Below are positions 1-11,345 of a stretch of DNA of 64,000 bases, piece after piece. The stretch is from Argyresthia goedartella (Eukaryota > Arthropoda > Insecta > Lepidoptera > Argyresthiidae): positions 1,887,501 through 1,951,500 of the forward strand of contig OX463809.1 in NCBI GenBank assembly GCA_949825045.1, given 5' to 3'. The position numbers were made by a program, and so were the translations under genes. The notes under the pieces are model-generated. The model saw only the letters and a list, made by a program, of their open reading frames with translations. It was not told the origin of the DNA and made no database searches. The first letter of the stretch is position 1; each line of letters starts with the position of its first letter.

Positions 1-315
1 AGACAAACCTATAAACCTTTTGCATGGCCGTGTGGCGTGCCCTGGGATCTTATGCGTGCGCATGTCTTATCGGTGGACGGTGAGGTAGAAGTTGTAGCCA
101 AGACAGAAGCGTCGACTGCGGGTCCTGTGGGAGTTGGCAGATCTGACGTACAGTGGCAAAGTTACTTTCTGCCAGGCTTACCGGTGACAGGAGTCGAGGG
201 AGTAAGGAAATTTGTCAAAGGGGTAAATACCTGGTACCGTAGGTCAGCCTCGTGCTTGAGGAAGTCTGAGAGGAGCTCTAGCCTATGCCTGCGGGGTGTA
301 ACGTTTCTCTGGTAG
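1..315 (+). CDS. Open reading frame of unknown function, open at the window edge
   Basis: A frame is open from base 1 to a TAG ending at 315, about 104 codons. The first in-frame ATG is at 52-54. The peptide has no motif I recognise; it is basic near the C-terminus. The 5' end lies outside the window, so this could be the last exon of a gene, part of a mobile element, or a chance open frame. No neighbouring gene on the same strand supports it. Confidence 0.2.
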   Translation, partial: RQTYKPFAWPCGVPWDLMRAHVLSVDGEVEVVAKTEASTAGPVGVGRSDVQWQSYFLPGLPVTGVEGVRKFVKGVNTWYRRSASCLRKSERSSSLCLRGVTFLW

Positions 316-966
316 AGGCAAAGTCGGCCCACCGCATGCTTAGTAGGGGCACAGATTAGATAATAGTTAGTTACTACGTAACAGATACATCACTCCCATA
401 GAAATGCGAAAATACCTACGCTATAATAGCCTACAAAATCTTATTAATAATAATTACTGTTCACAGCGAGAAGAAATGTACCATAAGTACCCGCACAAAG
501 AGTCGAGATTGTGTTGCCCGCCGTGCGAGTCACGTGCAAGCGCGTCATCGCACGAATGCGCTAGGGTTGTACTTATGATGAATATTATTTATTACTGTAA
601 TAAAATGAATGTTGCGAAATAACCATAATTATTTATTAATCAATTAAATATGTTTGAGTTTTACTTTTTATAAAATGATCAAGTATGTTTTTTCCTTTTC
701 TGAATTCTCGGTTACTGAATTTTGTCGTTGAAAATATCCTTAATCGCGTAAATAAATTTAATAAATAATCATAATATGTAAAAAGCGGTAAAGCGCGTTA
801 ATTAAACACAGAGTTGCTGAAACACTTGATTTTTTATTGTTAATTATATTTGTTACATTATACAATAAAAAAATGATTGTGACAAGAACTTCATTCTGTT
901 TGTATGTACCTATTTATATGTTTAATAAAATTTCAAATTAGCATTAATATGGCAAATTAAAGTAGT
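316..966. other. AT-rich intergenic stretch, no gene seen
   Basis: This stretch is AT-rich with frequent stops in all frames. A 72-codon frame at 404-622 has no recognisable motif. No inverted repeat or splice pattern stood out. Confidence 0.4.
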
Positions 967-1000
967 GTTCCCGGAATGACTGAGATGTTCACTGAATGAT
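967..1000 (+). repeat. Two copies of a 14-bp motif downstream of the transposase-like pseudogene
   Basis: GTTCCCGGAATGAC lies at 967-980 and a decayed copy, GTTCACTGAATGAT, at 987-1000, a 20-bp period. The same motif (GTTCCCGAAATGAC) is iterated beyond the other end of the pseudogene at 4138-4765. Motifs on both sides of a transposase-like gene suggest subterminal transposase-binding repeats (inference). Confidence 0.55.
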
Positions 1001-1235
1001 TTATTCAAGATTTTGTTACAGTTTTTAAGTAATAAATGTGTGAATGTATCTTTTATAATATCTTTAATCAGTCTTAACATTTATTATTTATTATAGCAAT
1101 ATAATGAACACGATAGAATCGGCAATTATAAATTCAAAACTGGTAGGTACGTAACAAAACTCTTAATATTTTAGTTACATAAACGAACATAATCGTAAAT
1201 CTTCACAAACTCAACCTTTAAAACGTCTAACCTCT

Positions 1236-1262
1236 CATCATCATCATCATCATCATCATCAT
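1236..1262. repeat. (CAT)9 microsatellite
   Basis: Nine perfect CAT units lie in the 3' flank of the minus-strand pseudogene. Confidence 0.95.
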
Positions 1263-1392
1263 TTAAATCAGTCTTTAAGTGAATTCCTAACTAACGCAAT
1301 AACATAAACAAAATTGGTAACATAACCGTATACAATTAATAAAAATCACAATGTGCATTCTTCTGCAGTTAAAAAAGAACCCTATTAATTAA

Positions 1393-3955
1393 TTAACATT
1401 TTTCAAATATATCAACATTAGACTTGAAATGGTAATACTCATCATTGTTTTCAAATTTCAGAGACGGTGTAGGTGTTATCTCTATAATTTGTTCAAATGT
1501 AACATAAGATACATCTTGTGGGTCTATCTGAAATATCCTTGCAGTATTGCGCACTGATCTAAGGAAAGTGACCTTAAGTTCTCCGTCGTCGTCTCCAACA
1601 CAAGTCTGACTGATTGCAAGGTATCTATAGAACACATTTCTTTTTTGGGTAGGCACTTTCACCAATAAAAATGTTCCAGGACCAATTAAATTGGGATGAA
1701 TATTTTCTTTGGTGTTTATTTCATAAGACGGTCCCGCTGCCATATCCTTATCGTTGATCTTTAGATCTTTAGAGCTTTCTGGCGAAGTGAGAGTGTTTGT
1801 AAATCTTCGTCATCAGATGAAGAAGAGTCATAAATGCTTTTAAAAATGCTTGGTCTGTTATCGATGTTCGTCAGATCTTCAAAGTTAATTTCAGTTGTTT
1901 CTTCCATTTGATGTGAATGAATTTCTAAAGGCATAATGACATCCGTGGATTCTATAACATCGTTGCATTCATCTTTGGATGGCACATGTAGTTTCAACAC
2001 TTGTTCCAAATGCTGATATTGGTGTAACTCTATGAAAACTTCATTTGCTTTTTTCCAAGCAATATGAGTTATTTTCATAATACCTGGCACAGCGTCGATT
2101 GATTTCGGAATGTTTTCTTTCATGCCTTTAACTTCATCGTCATAAACTTCTTCTACATGGATCCTACACTCTGTAAACAGATTAACGAATTCTGAGGCAG
2201 TCTTGATATCTTTCCCCATTGACACGTGACCATCAGCAGTTCGTTTTAGGACTCCGCCTACACCATCCATCGGCCCCTTTCCATGTCCTGGCTCGCTAAA
2301 TGTCCACGCTGATTTAATTATTTGTTTGAAATCGTCTATCAAAGTTTTGAGCCACAAGTATATGTTAGTACGATTTCGATACTGTGATGTTGGCCCGTCA
2401 GAGTAAACATGCAAAGTGTCAATTTTCTTGTTTTCCAGGATTTTCCTCAAAATTGGTTTCATGTGTGCCCACACCGCATGGGCCTGGTGATCCAAATTGT
2501 CACCCACTGTTGCAAAAGAACTTGTTTGCAACTGATGGTCATCATTTCGTGAATAGTAAACTCCAGTGTGAATAGTCAATTGATTTTTGACAAAGTGCGA
2601 GGATTGTATTTCTTTTGCATATTTTGTGGCGTAATTTTCTGAGAAATCAATTTGGATCATGATCTCATTGTCTTTCATCGTTTCTTTCATCTGTTTCTTT
2701 TGTTTGTTATAGTTGTAAATACCATAAAGATGTTGTTTGATTATTGGAATTTCTCTTGTAATTTTAAATGTCTTTTTTTCTCCTCTAATAACATTTTCTT
2801 TATTTATCGACTTCCACTGAAAATATGTTACTGAATCTTCGTTTTCTACTTCTTCCAATGTCATGTCTTTGCAATTGTCGCATAATCCATTCATGCACTC
2901 ATAAGAAGTGGGTTCGCAAACATAATCTTTTATGAACGTTTCGGTGTCATGGCATCCTGTTTGGTTTAACTTCTTTATTTTTAGCTCGAAGTTTTCATGT
3001 TTGACACATACATAAGTTTCACGATTTCTTAATTTTGGTGCTACTATCCAAATGGCTTCGCTCTTCGTAATGTGGTGTAAGGTAAATTGATACCTGTTTC
3101 CTGAACAAATTTCGGATGTAAAGCTTTGATCGTTGACAAAAGCACGCGTTTTTGTTTCTTGACACCATTTTTCTTCACAAAGTCCCTCTTTCCTGGGCAC
3201 ATCCTGCTAACATCGTCATTTTGGAAGAAATCCCTAACCTTCTGGCGTATATCTGGCTTCAAAACTACTTCCCGAACTTTTTTGTCTGTCATCAGAATAG
3301 TTTTATTAGTTTTCTCTTTAGGCATAATTTTCTTAGCCATGTGTAACAATTTATACTTTCTGATATCGGTGCCACTGATACATCTTTGAAAAATGTCTCT
3401 CTATTTTGAGTTTTTCTGTAATGTCGCTGCCTTTGTTTTCAATTGAGTAGATAATACCTCACCAAATAACAGTTGTTTGCGTACTTCGGGAGGTACTGGT
3501 ATATCTTTGATTAACTCGTCCACTTTACTATAAGGAGTCATCTGCGTATTCTTCTTCTTCTCTTTCTTTTCCTTTCTGCTTAAAGTTTTCTTCATTGCCT
3601 CTATTTTACGCCTCATTTTGGTTATCGTGTCTTGTTGCTTTGTTATTGTCCAGTATGCTTTTGCTCGGTCTTTTTTCACTTGTTTTCTTCCGCGCTGTCT
3701 TCGCATTAAATCGAGAGGAGACGGTAAAGTTATGTCTAAATCAGTATCAGAAGGCGGAGGGGTGTTGCTGACTGTATTTGCTAATATCTTTTTCTTTTGT
3801 CTATAACTCTTTGAGGCTTGTTTCCATTTTTTTCTTTGCTTGCGTTTTTCGCGTTCTGTCATATCTGCTACTTTCTTTACCTTGTTTTCCGCTTTCTTTT
3901 TCTGGTAGTACTCCCTAACTTTAGCTCGTTTTATTTCTCTTTGTTCCTCTGTCAT
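1393..3955 (-). pseudogene. Broken DDE-like transposase-family gene (widespread invertebrate multicopy family)
   Basis: Read on the minus strand from an ATG at 3955. The N-terminal part (3955-3401) is very basic and Lys/Arg-rich with coiled-coil character. The middle (3349-3044) carries DDVSRMCPGKRDFV and QKR. The large part (3200-1761) has an acidic motif IDFSENY, then VYSDGPTSQYRN, then EPGHGKGPMDGVGG. These three blocks recur in a large family of uncharacterised invertebrate proteins and look like the D-D-D/H core of an RNase H-fold transposase (family role inferred). A C-terminal piece (1743-1393) resembles a small SH3-like tail. Breaks: an in-frame TAG at 3401-3403, a one-base frameshift near 3051 and a second frameshift near 1765. 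Summed, the pieces give roughly 850 residues. The iterated 14-bp motif flanks the gene on both sides. I am confident it is a decayed mobile-element gene; the superfamily is uncertain. Confidence 0.75.
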
Positions 3956-4137
3956 TTTATCTAAGAACTTCCTCTTTCTTGCATTGGCTTTTTCTCTTTG
4001 TTGTAAATACGCTGAACTATTTTTTTAGGGTTTTTTTCTTCTTTCCATTTTCATTTGGCTCCATGTTTGCTGGAAGTAAAGAAAGATCTTTAAATTTTCA
4101 CTAAATATATATTTAATATTGATTCCGTAACAATAAC

Positions 4138-4220
4138 GTCATTTCGGGAACAACTAAGTCATTTCGGGAACGTGCCATCAAGTCCGGGAACGTTCCCGAA
4201 ATGACTGTTCCCGAAATGAC
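4138..4220. repeat. Cluster of 14-bp GTTCCCGAAATGAC motifs in both orientations
   Basis: Inverted copies lie at 4138-4151 and 4158-4171 (20-bp period). Forward copies lie at 4192-4205 and 4207-4220 (15-bp period). The inner pair is joined by the palindrome CGGGAACGTTCCCG at 4185-4198. The cluster sits just upstream of the minus-strand transposase-like pseudogene, where a promoter and transposase-binding sites would be expected. Confidence 0.85.
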
Positions 4221-4360
4221 TTTTTTGAAATTTCGCGCACTTTATTCTGATGTCAGCCATCTTGGATGTATTCTTTCGAGGTCATTGTCAAGTAAACAAT
4301 GATTGTTCTATGGAATACTCAGTCAATATGTACAATCTGTATTCGTGTAACAGTCAGACG

Positions 4361-4765
4361 CATTCCCGAAATGACGTATAATTAAGGTACGGTCCAAAAA
4401 TAATGAAGATAATAGTACTTACCACTTAAATCATTATTTATTTGCGAACAAAACAATTGACGCCGGCCACACGAAACAGTTCCCCACAACTACAGCACAC
4501 TAGCGCCAAAGGTCGCGTTCATGAATAAAAGTTTTTCCTACTTAATGGTGCGTTCACGAATATGACGGATATTTTCTTGGACAATCTTTTGACAAATGCT
4601 GCGTTCACAATTAATTTTCTTATGACAATATTAGTTAAGAATACTTAATTTTTAATAATCAAACATATTAAAATGGTAATTGCAAACAATTCAAGTGTGA
4701 TTTTACTCTATTTTTACGTAAGTTGAAGTTAGAAGATATTGTTTAGGACGCGTTCCCGAAATGAG
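4361..4765 (+). repeat. Two outlying copies of the 14-bp motif
   Basis: ATTCCCGAAATGAC lies at 4362-4375 and GTTCCCGAAATGAG at 4752-4765. They extend the iterated region about 550 bp beyond the main cluster. The last copy may approach the element's right end, but no terminal inverted repeat matching the left side was found. Confidence 0.7.
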
Positions 4766-5055
4766 TTTTTACCCATATTTTATGTTAAATTAGTCCGAAT
4801 TCATTGTTTTTCATTTCTTTAATTTTAAGTTTGGAAACATCACGCTAATGCTGATAGTAATAAATAATATTTTACTGTTATTCATGCAGATATATTATTT
4901 TGTAAGTTGCCAAAGCGAATTTGCCACCTTCGTGGTTTTGAGCCACGTTATTCTACTACTAAAATATAGATTGCAATGAAAATGCAACTCAGAATTATCA
5001 TTCTTCCGTTAACAAAATCGAATCGTCCAGCGATTTTGCAAGAATCGTCGCATTG

Positions 5056-5790
5056 TATACTCGGCGCCACGACTAAAGAGCTTTGTCCTTGAATGCGCAG
5101 TAGTCACTTTTCACAAGTGTTTGGCGCGGGGAAGTGAGGAGCGACGGGGGCGGTAGTCAGCGCCGGCACCTGATTCGTTGATCAGTCGCTTCCTGATGCC
5201 CGCACCGAAAGCACGTCTCGAAGCTTCTTGAGTACAGTCGCATACAATATTACCCAACGTTATCTTTCGCCCCGGTCGAAAATGCCGAAAAATAAAGTAC
5301 TGACTAGGCAAGCTAGAAAAATGGTTTACGATGTGAACTGTTATATCAAAAAAGAGTCTGATGAAATACTGATGAAGAAGTCTGATGAAAAACTTAATTG
5401 TGGTTTAATTGTTACAAATTATTAGTCAGCGGGAAGAAAAGAGTGTGCAGGACTATTACTACAAGTATCTATATTCACTAGGCCCTAGTGACTAGGGGCA
5501 TTCTATGCTAGGGGGTTATTTATATATAGGTTTCAACCTTGACGTTAACAAATGTTGTCAATAGAGAGTACCTATAGTTTATTTGACACAAAGTCCATTA
5601 TTTACATCGGCTAATATCCCAATCAACAAAATATCAAACAGAGAAAAAATAGAAGTGAAGAAAGTCCTGAACACTCATTCCTTCACACTAACCCTAAAAA
5701 CGCACTTCGGAATTATGCCGCGACTGTACACATGCGCAGTAATCCCCGCCAGTTTCTCCGAGAGCTCTTTATTCGTGGCGCCGAGTTATA
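5056..5790. mobile_element. Inverted-repeat-bounded DDE element remnant, about 735 bp
   Basis: The 27-bp block at 5056-5082 and the 28-bp block at 5763-5790 are inverted near-copies; the shared core is CGGCGCCACGA followed by (A/C)TAAAGAGCT. Looser similarity, including an ATGCGCAGTA block, continues inward. The interval encloses a short ORF resembling a transposase N-terminus. No target duplication was identified. It reads as an internally deleted DNA transposon. Confidence 0.45.
5282..5425 (+). CDS. N-terminal fragment of a transposase-like protein (47 aa)
   Basis: ATG at 5282 opens 47 codons ending in TAG at 5423-5425. The start MPKNKVLTRQARKMVYDV followed by a Tyr-Ile-Lys-Lys helix resembles the N-terminal helical segment of insect DDE-endonuclease proteins (general recollection, not a search). 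No catalytic region follows, and the frame ends inside the inverted-repeat-bounded element. It is most likely a truncated relic. Confidence 0.35.
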   Translation: MPKNKVLTRQARKMVYDVNCYIKKESDEILMKKSDEKLNCGLIVTNY

Positions 5791-6150
5791 CACGGCTTAC
5801 ATTCGAACAGCCAGAGAGCGACTGAGCCGGGATGAGCGGAATCCGCCTATTAAAAACACGTGAAGTAGGTAGACTTTCGCTGTCTATCTCGATATCTGGT
5901 CTGTGATTATTACCCTACAAATATTTATGTTCCATGATGAGTAGTTGAGTTTATAAGTGGGTGACCTCATGTGATGAACTGTATTAGATACCTAAGTATT
6001 TCAATGGCATATCGCCCTAAGAATAAGATAATAAAATCGCTTGTCAATAAAAGCTCGTAACAGTTATTTTTTTCTCTTTTGCCAACCCTACTAATATAGG
6101 TATGAATTTTGCAGGCTCCTTAGAACCTTTCTCTCTGTTCCTACTTAATC

Positions 6151-6190
6151 CTCTGTGGTCCAGGCGGGCGTCTAGGCTTGAACCACAGAG
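6151..6190. repeat. Short hairpin CTCTGTGGT/ACCACAGAG
   Basis: A 9-bp perfect stem (6151-6159 with 6182-6190) encloses a 22-nt GC-rich loop. A related arrangement occurs at 13791-13824, so this may be a dispersed repeat end. Confidence 0.4.
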
Positions 6191-6239
6191 TACATTATGC
6201 TTGAACTATCTGACTGATTCAGATTTTTTAGATTCATTT

Positions 6240-7880
6240 TTTTTATTGAATATAAATAAATAAATTATCTTATTCAACGTCAAAATTATACTTACTTATA
6301 ACTACAAGTCAATTTTTTGTATAAAAAAGAGACTACACCGTTTCGGAAGGTGGGCCCCGGGGTTAAGAAGAAACAGCAAGAAACTCCCCCATCCTTCTTT
6401 TTAAAAAAGTGACTTCACAACAGGTACTACTGGTTTCAATTTCGAAAATATAATGTATGTACACAATAACCTTACAAAATTTCCCAAACTTAGCGATAGC
6501 TGCTGTAATGTTAACCTAAGAAATAATCACGTAAGTATATTAATTTCTTTGATTTTTTCTCTTAATGATTCTCTAGCATCTAATTGATATATCGCCCTGA
6601 TCGCCCTTTTTTGTAAGACAAATATCGTATTTATATCTGCTGCTCTCCCCCAGAGCAATATTCCATAAGACATAATACTGTGAAAATAACTAAAGTAAAC
6701 CAATCTGGCAGTTTCAACATCTGTAAGATATCTGATTTGTCTGACCGCAAAAGCTGCTGAGCTAAGTCTTCGTACGAGATTAGTTATGTGAGGGAAGACC
6801 CCATTGAAGTTTCGAATCTGTAGTGATTCCGAGAAAGATTGTGTCCTCAACGAGGTCCAATCTTTCAGATCCTATTCTTACACTGCTTTCAACCTGTCGT
6901 ACATTTCATTTTCAGTTTCATTAGTAGCGTATCATGATCAACACAATCAAATGCCTTCGACAGATCCCAAAAAACACCGCTAGCATCCTGTGCGGCTTCC
7001 CATGTCTGCATGGGAAGCCGCACAGGATGCTATCGGCATTAATATGAGTTATAAGGGTAATACCTGCATCTGTAGTCGATTTACGCCTAGTGAAACCGTA
7101 TTGCTTGGGAGTTGCTTTGTACGGTTGAAGTGTGAAAACATTTAATTGAGTATAATCTTTTCAAAAAATTTACTTAGTGCTGGAAGAACAGATATTGGTC
7201 TGAAATTGTAAGGATCACCCTTGTCTCCCGAATTGAACAGAGGTATAAGTTACTGTGTTTCATGAGGTCTGGGAAAGCTCCATCATCAACACATTTATTA
7301 ATTATATAAGCTAGGTGTGGGGCTATAACAAGTATTATTGAACCAATGACTTTGACTGATATACCCCACAGGTCAGTAAGGGTACATTGGTGAAGAATGT
7401 TTCAAAAGCTCGAGCTACCTCAGCGTTGGATTTAACAACATCATCACAGAAATCATTGCCCCTTGGTATAACTTTGCCAGTTTCACGGTTTATGATTTGC
7501 CAAACCTTTTTCATTCTATTATATGAATTTTGTATTTTTCTATTAATCTGTAAAGTTTTTGCAGTTCTACAAACTAACTTGAAAGTTTTGGAATATTTTT
7601 TAACATAGTCATGAAATTTTATATCAAAGTTATAGGTTTTTTGTTCATAAAGGTCATTCAAGATAGCTTTACTTTTACGAATTCCAAATGTTGCCGTCAT
7701 TAAATTTAGATTTACCGTTGTTGGCACTGACTTTCTTTAATTTAAAAATTATATTGAATTCTGTTTGAATAATGCTGAAGAAGTCAGAATAGATTTTGTT
7801 CGGGTTCTGTTTATCAAAATCCGGTACTGGCAAATTTATATCTAAGTTTTTCATGAAGCTAAGTTCTCAAGAAAAAGTTT
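6240..7880 (-). mobile_element. Decayed LINE fragment (jockey/CR1-like), RT and 3' part
   Basis: On the minus strand, 7727-7335 encodes the linker between endonuclease and RT, 7320-6900 matches RT with many breaks, and 6850-6527 encodes the RT C-terminus (motif YFSYFHSIMSYGILLWG). The same family occurs at 23190-23551, 24447-25073 and 27744-28870, which lets the order be read. All frames are interrupted. A small inverted duplication of GCATGGGAAGCCGCACAGGA sits near 6990-7035. Confidence 0.75.
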
Positions 7881-8384
7881 GTTCATATTTATGGATTTCC
7901 CTAAAATATGGTCAGCTAATTAAAAGTCACCTGTAATAGTAGTTTATGTGACTGATACATAATGGAGGGCATTAAAACTCGAGAGTGGGAATGGAGGCGT
8001 AGGCGTTCGAAATTTGAATGTCATAATATGTTGATTATTCAAATAAGAAATGAGTTTTTACCAAGTAGTATATATCATTATGCTGGTCGTAACGTCCGGT
8101 TTGGACGCCGTAAAGAGGGTTTATGATACGTGTAGATAGTAGACGAGTATGATTTAGCCGGCCGAGCCAAAGGCGAGGTCCGGCTATAATACAAGGCCAG
8201 GATGGCACTTATGGTCGAAGCGTGTATAGAGCTTTTCTCAAAAATAAAACAAAATGTTTGAATAAAAGTTAGAAGTTTATTGCTGGACAATTATATAGGT
8301 ATATATAACAAGATTAACTATTAAGAAATGTTAAAGGTTACGTTAGTCATATTGGGACAATTGCTTATAGATATTTTTATGGAT
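7881..8384. other. Repeat-like non-coding stretch
   Basis: The segment near 7936-7980 is similar to 11305-11350 (both contain a variant of TATGTGACTGATACA and GGCATTAAAA), so it is probably part of a dispersed repeat. No convincing gene is seen. A 70-codon minus frame at 8078-8290 has no recognisable motif. Confidence 0.35.
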
Positions 8385-9539
8385 TTACTGGGTACATATG
8401 TTGGTTTGAGAGATATCGGTGTGGGATGGGTCTGCCTGGGAGTTCGATATTTTCGTCGAATGATCAGTTACAGGAGACTGTGGACGTTCATAGGACGTTG
8501 ATGGCTGATGGTCGGTAATTAGTGGCTCTAGGCGAGAGGTCGACTGGTTTAACGTGGATGGTTGATTACATTTTATGTTGGTGTTGATTTTTCCAGTAAT
8601 TTCTGTTTTATTTCCTACGGACTTTCCATCCACCGTGTCTTTTTATGATAGTCAAATTGGCCCCAGAATCCGCGAGAAGAGTCGCCGATGACCTCCGGAA
8701 ACAATGTCCGGTGTAGGCTTCCGGATTAGACAATTAAAAAATGTGGCGATTTCTTTAGGCATTGCTGCTATCTTGTGACGCCCAATGTTTTGTTTGACAC
8801 ACTTTTTATTTCTATATTTAATAAAAAAATGGTCGGACTTCATGTCGGCAGGACGTAGATCTTTATATTTTTTCACAAAGTTTGCAAACGCGTCACGAAT
8901 CACAACTATTTTCGTTTTGGTGTCTCGTAGATTTACCAATATTATATTGTCGTGATATTCTACGTCTCTCATTGTAATTTTGGTCAGCTCCATACTCCTA
9001 CAAGCGCCATTCACACCCATAATAAGAGCAACTTAAAACAAACGTTTAAACATTGACACCATAGCAATAAAACAACCATAAGTATAAGTATAAAATGAAT
9101 TTACCTTTATTGCCAGATATTTATCATCCGGGTCGTCGTTTAAAAACTGTTGAATTTTTTGACTATTAAATATCTTCGATTTCTTGCCTTTATTTATACC
9201 CATCAGATTGTCGTTTCAGCCGTTTCGAATCCGTCAAGTTCAAGTATTTTTTTATATTTACATTGTGCTTGTCCAGTACAACACTGCGGAGCATAGAATA
9301 AGGTGCCCATAAGGTCGAAAGCTTCATTGTTTGCCAAGATTAGTGAAATAAGCCAGAAATACATTTTCTGACCAACTTGTAGTTTTATGTTCAGCTTTCC
9401 ACTTCATGAACTTTTCATAATTATGCAAATATCTCTTCTTGGACTTGGGTGGAAGTAGATTATTTCTCGCCAATTCCACCTCGGCTTTTAAATAGGGAGG
9501 TGTGAAATCTATGTCGTAATCTGATTCATCAGAACTCAT
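8385..9539 (-). pseudogene. Tyrosine recombinase (Crypton-like) gene, decayed
   Basis: The start at 9539 gives MSSDESDYDIDF, then an N-terminal SAM-like core-binding block (KKRYLHNYEKFMKWKAEH and SENVFLAYF). After broken linker sequence at 9320-9105, the catalytic region follows: GVNGACRSMELT (first Arg), DTKTK (Lys), GGHRRL (His/Arg) and, in another frame near 8620-8640, KRHGGWK with the second His. The tyrosine-containing segment is not clear. A possible intron with GTAAAT at 9104 and TTTTAAG near 9030 separates the linker from the catalytic part, but the frame does not close exactly. Frameshifts occur near 9200 and near 8645, and a small deletion follows the HGGW motif. Similar proteins occur in insects as Crypton-type transposases or their domesticated relatives (family knowledge). 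Confidence 0.7.
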
Positions 9540-9820
9540 TTTTAGCTATTTTTATTCTTTCCTAAATATTTTATTTCAATGTAGTGAATCCCGCGAAATA
9601 CGAGAGCGACTTTTTTTTAATTGCTTTATGTTTTTGATGATACTGATATTATGCCTCAACCCCAATAGCATAAATACATTAATTTCGGATTCGTTTTATG
9701 TTTATTGAGAATATTTTATTTTATTCGTCTTTTTCTTCTCTTAGTATCGAATTCCTAATTAGCATCAAAATAGTAAAAAATACAAATTAACTGAGTTTGC
9801 CGCCATTTTACAACGTGCTA
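9540..9820. other. AT-rich flank of the recombinase gene
   Basis: Lies upstream of the recombinase ATG at 9539 and would hold its promoter. No motif was recognised. Confidence 0.3.
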
Positions 9821-10749
9821 TAGTGTTTTTATTCATAAACTGGACATATTAAATAGGGTTAAAGAGGATCCTATTTTATCGACAAAAAATGTTTAAAAAA
9901 AATCCCACCCCCCCTATTTTTTTTTACACGCATTTGATTATAAATTTTCGTGAACCATGCACCAATTGCAAAAAAAAATATAAATTCGGATTGAAAAGGT
10001 TTGTCGTGGTCAAATCAACTGGATTGTAATGATGAAGAGCAGGCACTACTGCCAGTTACAAAAAAATGGTGAAAAAGTATGTATCGTAATACCCATCCTT
10101 CAACCCAAACTGAGCCAGCGTGATGGAGTATGGCTCAATCTTACTCGTATCCGGTTAAAGGCCTGTGCTACTCGGTGGGGACATTGATGGGTTAGATTTA
10201 TTTATCTCACCTCATTAATCCACTGGAAGTATCATTAGGCTAGGATTAGTCTTAGTTCCGAAAAGTGAAAAAGGGGTATCACGGTCTTATTTAAAAAATA
10301 TATAAGTAATTAACTTAGAAACATAATGTAGGTGCTATTTGATGAAGCTAATGAGATGAAGAATAATATTTTGTCATATCATAGTTATTTTTTGGGGACC
10401 AAATTCTGAATTAAACTGCAATTACTAAAAGAAGGAGTCGAAAAATCACAATTGTTCAAAAACAAAGCGTAATTTTCGCAAGCAGTTAACACTTTTTCAG
10501 TTTTTTGTAACTGGCAGTACTGCCTCCTCTTCATCATTATAACCCAGTTGATTTGACCACGACAAACCCTTGCAGTCTGAAGTTATATATTTTTTTGCAA
10601 TTGGTGCATGGTTCACGAAAATTTATAATAAAATGGCTGTAAAAAAAGAAAAAGGGGGGTGGGAATTTTTTTTAAATATTTTTTTGTTGGTATATATAAG
10701 GTCCTCTTCAACCCTTTTTAATATGTCCAGTTTATGAAGAATCACACTG
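9821..10749. mobile_element. Non-autonomous Tc1/mariner-type element with TIRs of about 240 bp
   Basis: The left arm (9821 to about 10068) and right arm (about 10497-10749) are inverted near-copies, ending in ATTCATAAACTGGACATATT and its complement. TA dinucleotides flank both sides (9819-9820 and 10750-10751), as expected for Tc1/mariner insertion. The roughly 430-bp centre has no transposase; part of it (10085-10200) resembles LINE-derived sequence, including AGGCCTGTGCTACTCGGTGG. It could fold into a long hairpin RNA. Confidence 0.75.
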
Positions 10750-11140
10750 TATAAGTGCAATTCGGACACGTCAACCTCTATGGTACCTCCTTTTTATTAA
10801 AGGCCTTTAACTGCCAATAACATCCTTAGCTTATCTTTTTTTTTTATGTATTTGTATCTTGCAATCAGTCTTTCGACTATAAACAGATGCGATGTAGTTT
10901 ATAGCTATAGTATATAGTTTTAATAGGATTTCATACTAACATACTGGACACTTCTAAAAATTGTCCAGGATGAGTCACTTTCGGATACTATCTTCACAGA
11001 TGTTACGGGTACATTTCATACTATTTTTGAGAAAATATATTTTTTTCATGATTGATTGAGGCCAAATAATTATGTAATTAAAATATGGTTCCAATGTACT
11101 GCCTGCCTTTCTCTTTTTATCCTGCTTTATAAGAGTATAG
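10750..11140. other. Non-coding stretch, no gene seen
   Basis: AT-rich with stops in all frames. Nothing supportable was seen. Confidence 0.35.
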
Positions 11141-11144
11141 TAAA

Positions 11145-11345
11145 TAATAATAATAAAAATGTTTATTGTGAAATAAGCTTACAACTTTTATTTTATGGTC
11201 TCTAGACCCCACACTAGGATTCCCTGTGTTGTGGTGACTAGTCTCTTTCGCTTATGTTGGTACTTTAAAGTTATACCTATGTTTAAATTTAAATTAAGAT
11301 ATAGTAGTTAATGTGACTGTTACAGAATGAAGTGCATTAAAATAA
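11145..11345 (-). repeat. LINE 3' end remnant
   Basis: The segment containing CCACACTAGGATTCCCTG and a following GTGGTGACTAG resembles the 3' UTR pieces at 34224-34345 (CCAAACTAGGATTCCCTGTA) and, in the other orientation, 38395-38480. An AATAATAATAATA tract at its left edge fits a LINE 3' tail on the minus strand. Confidence 0.5.

Noticed and set aside
1236..1262. (CAT)9 as coding His repeat
   Set aside because: No open frame of meaningful length includes it; treated as a microsatellite.
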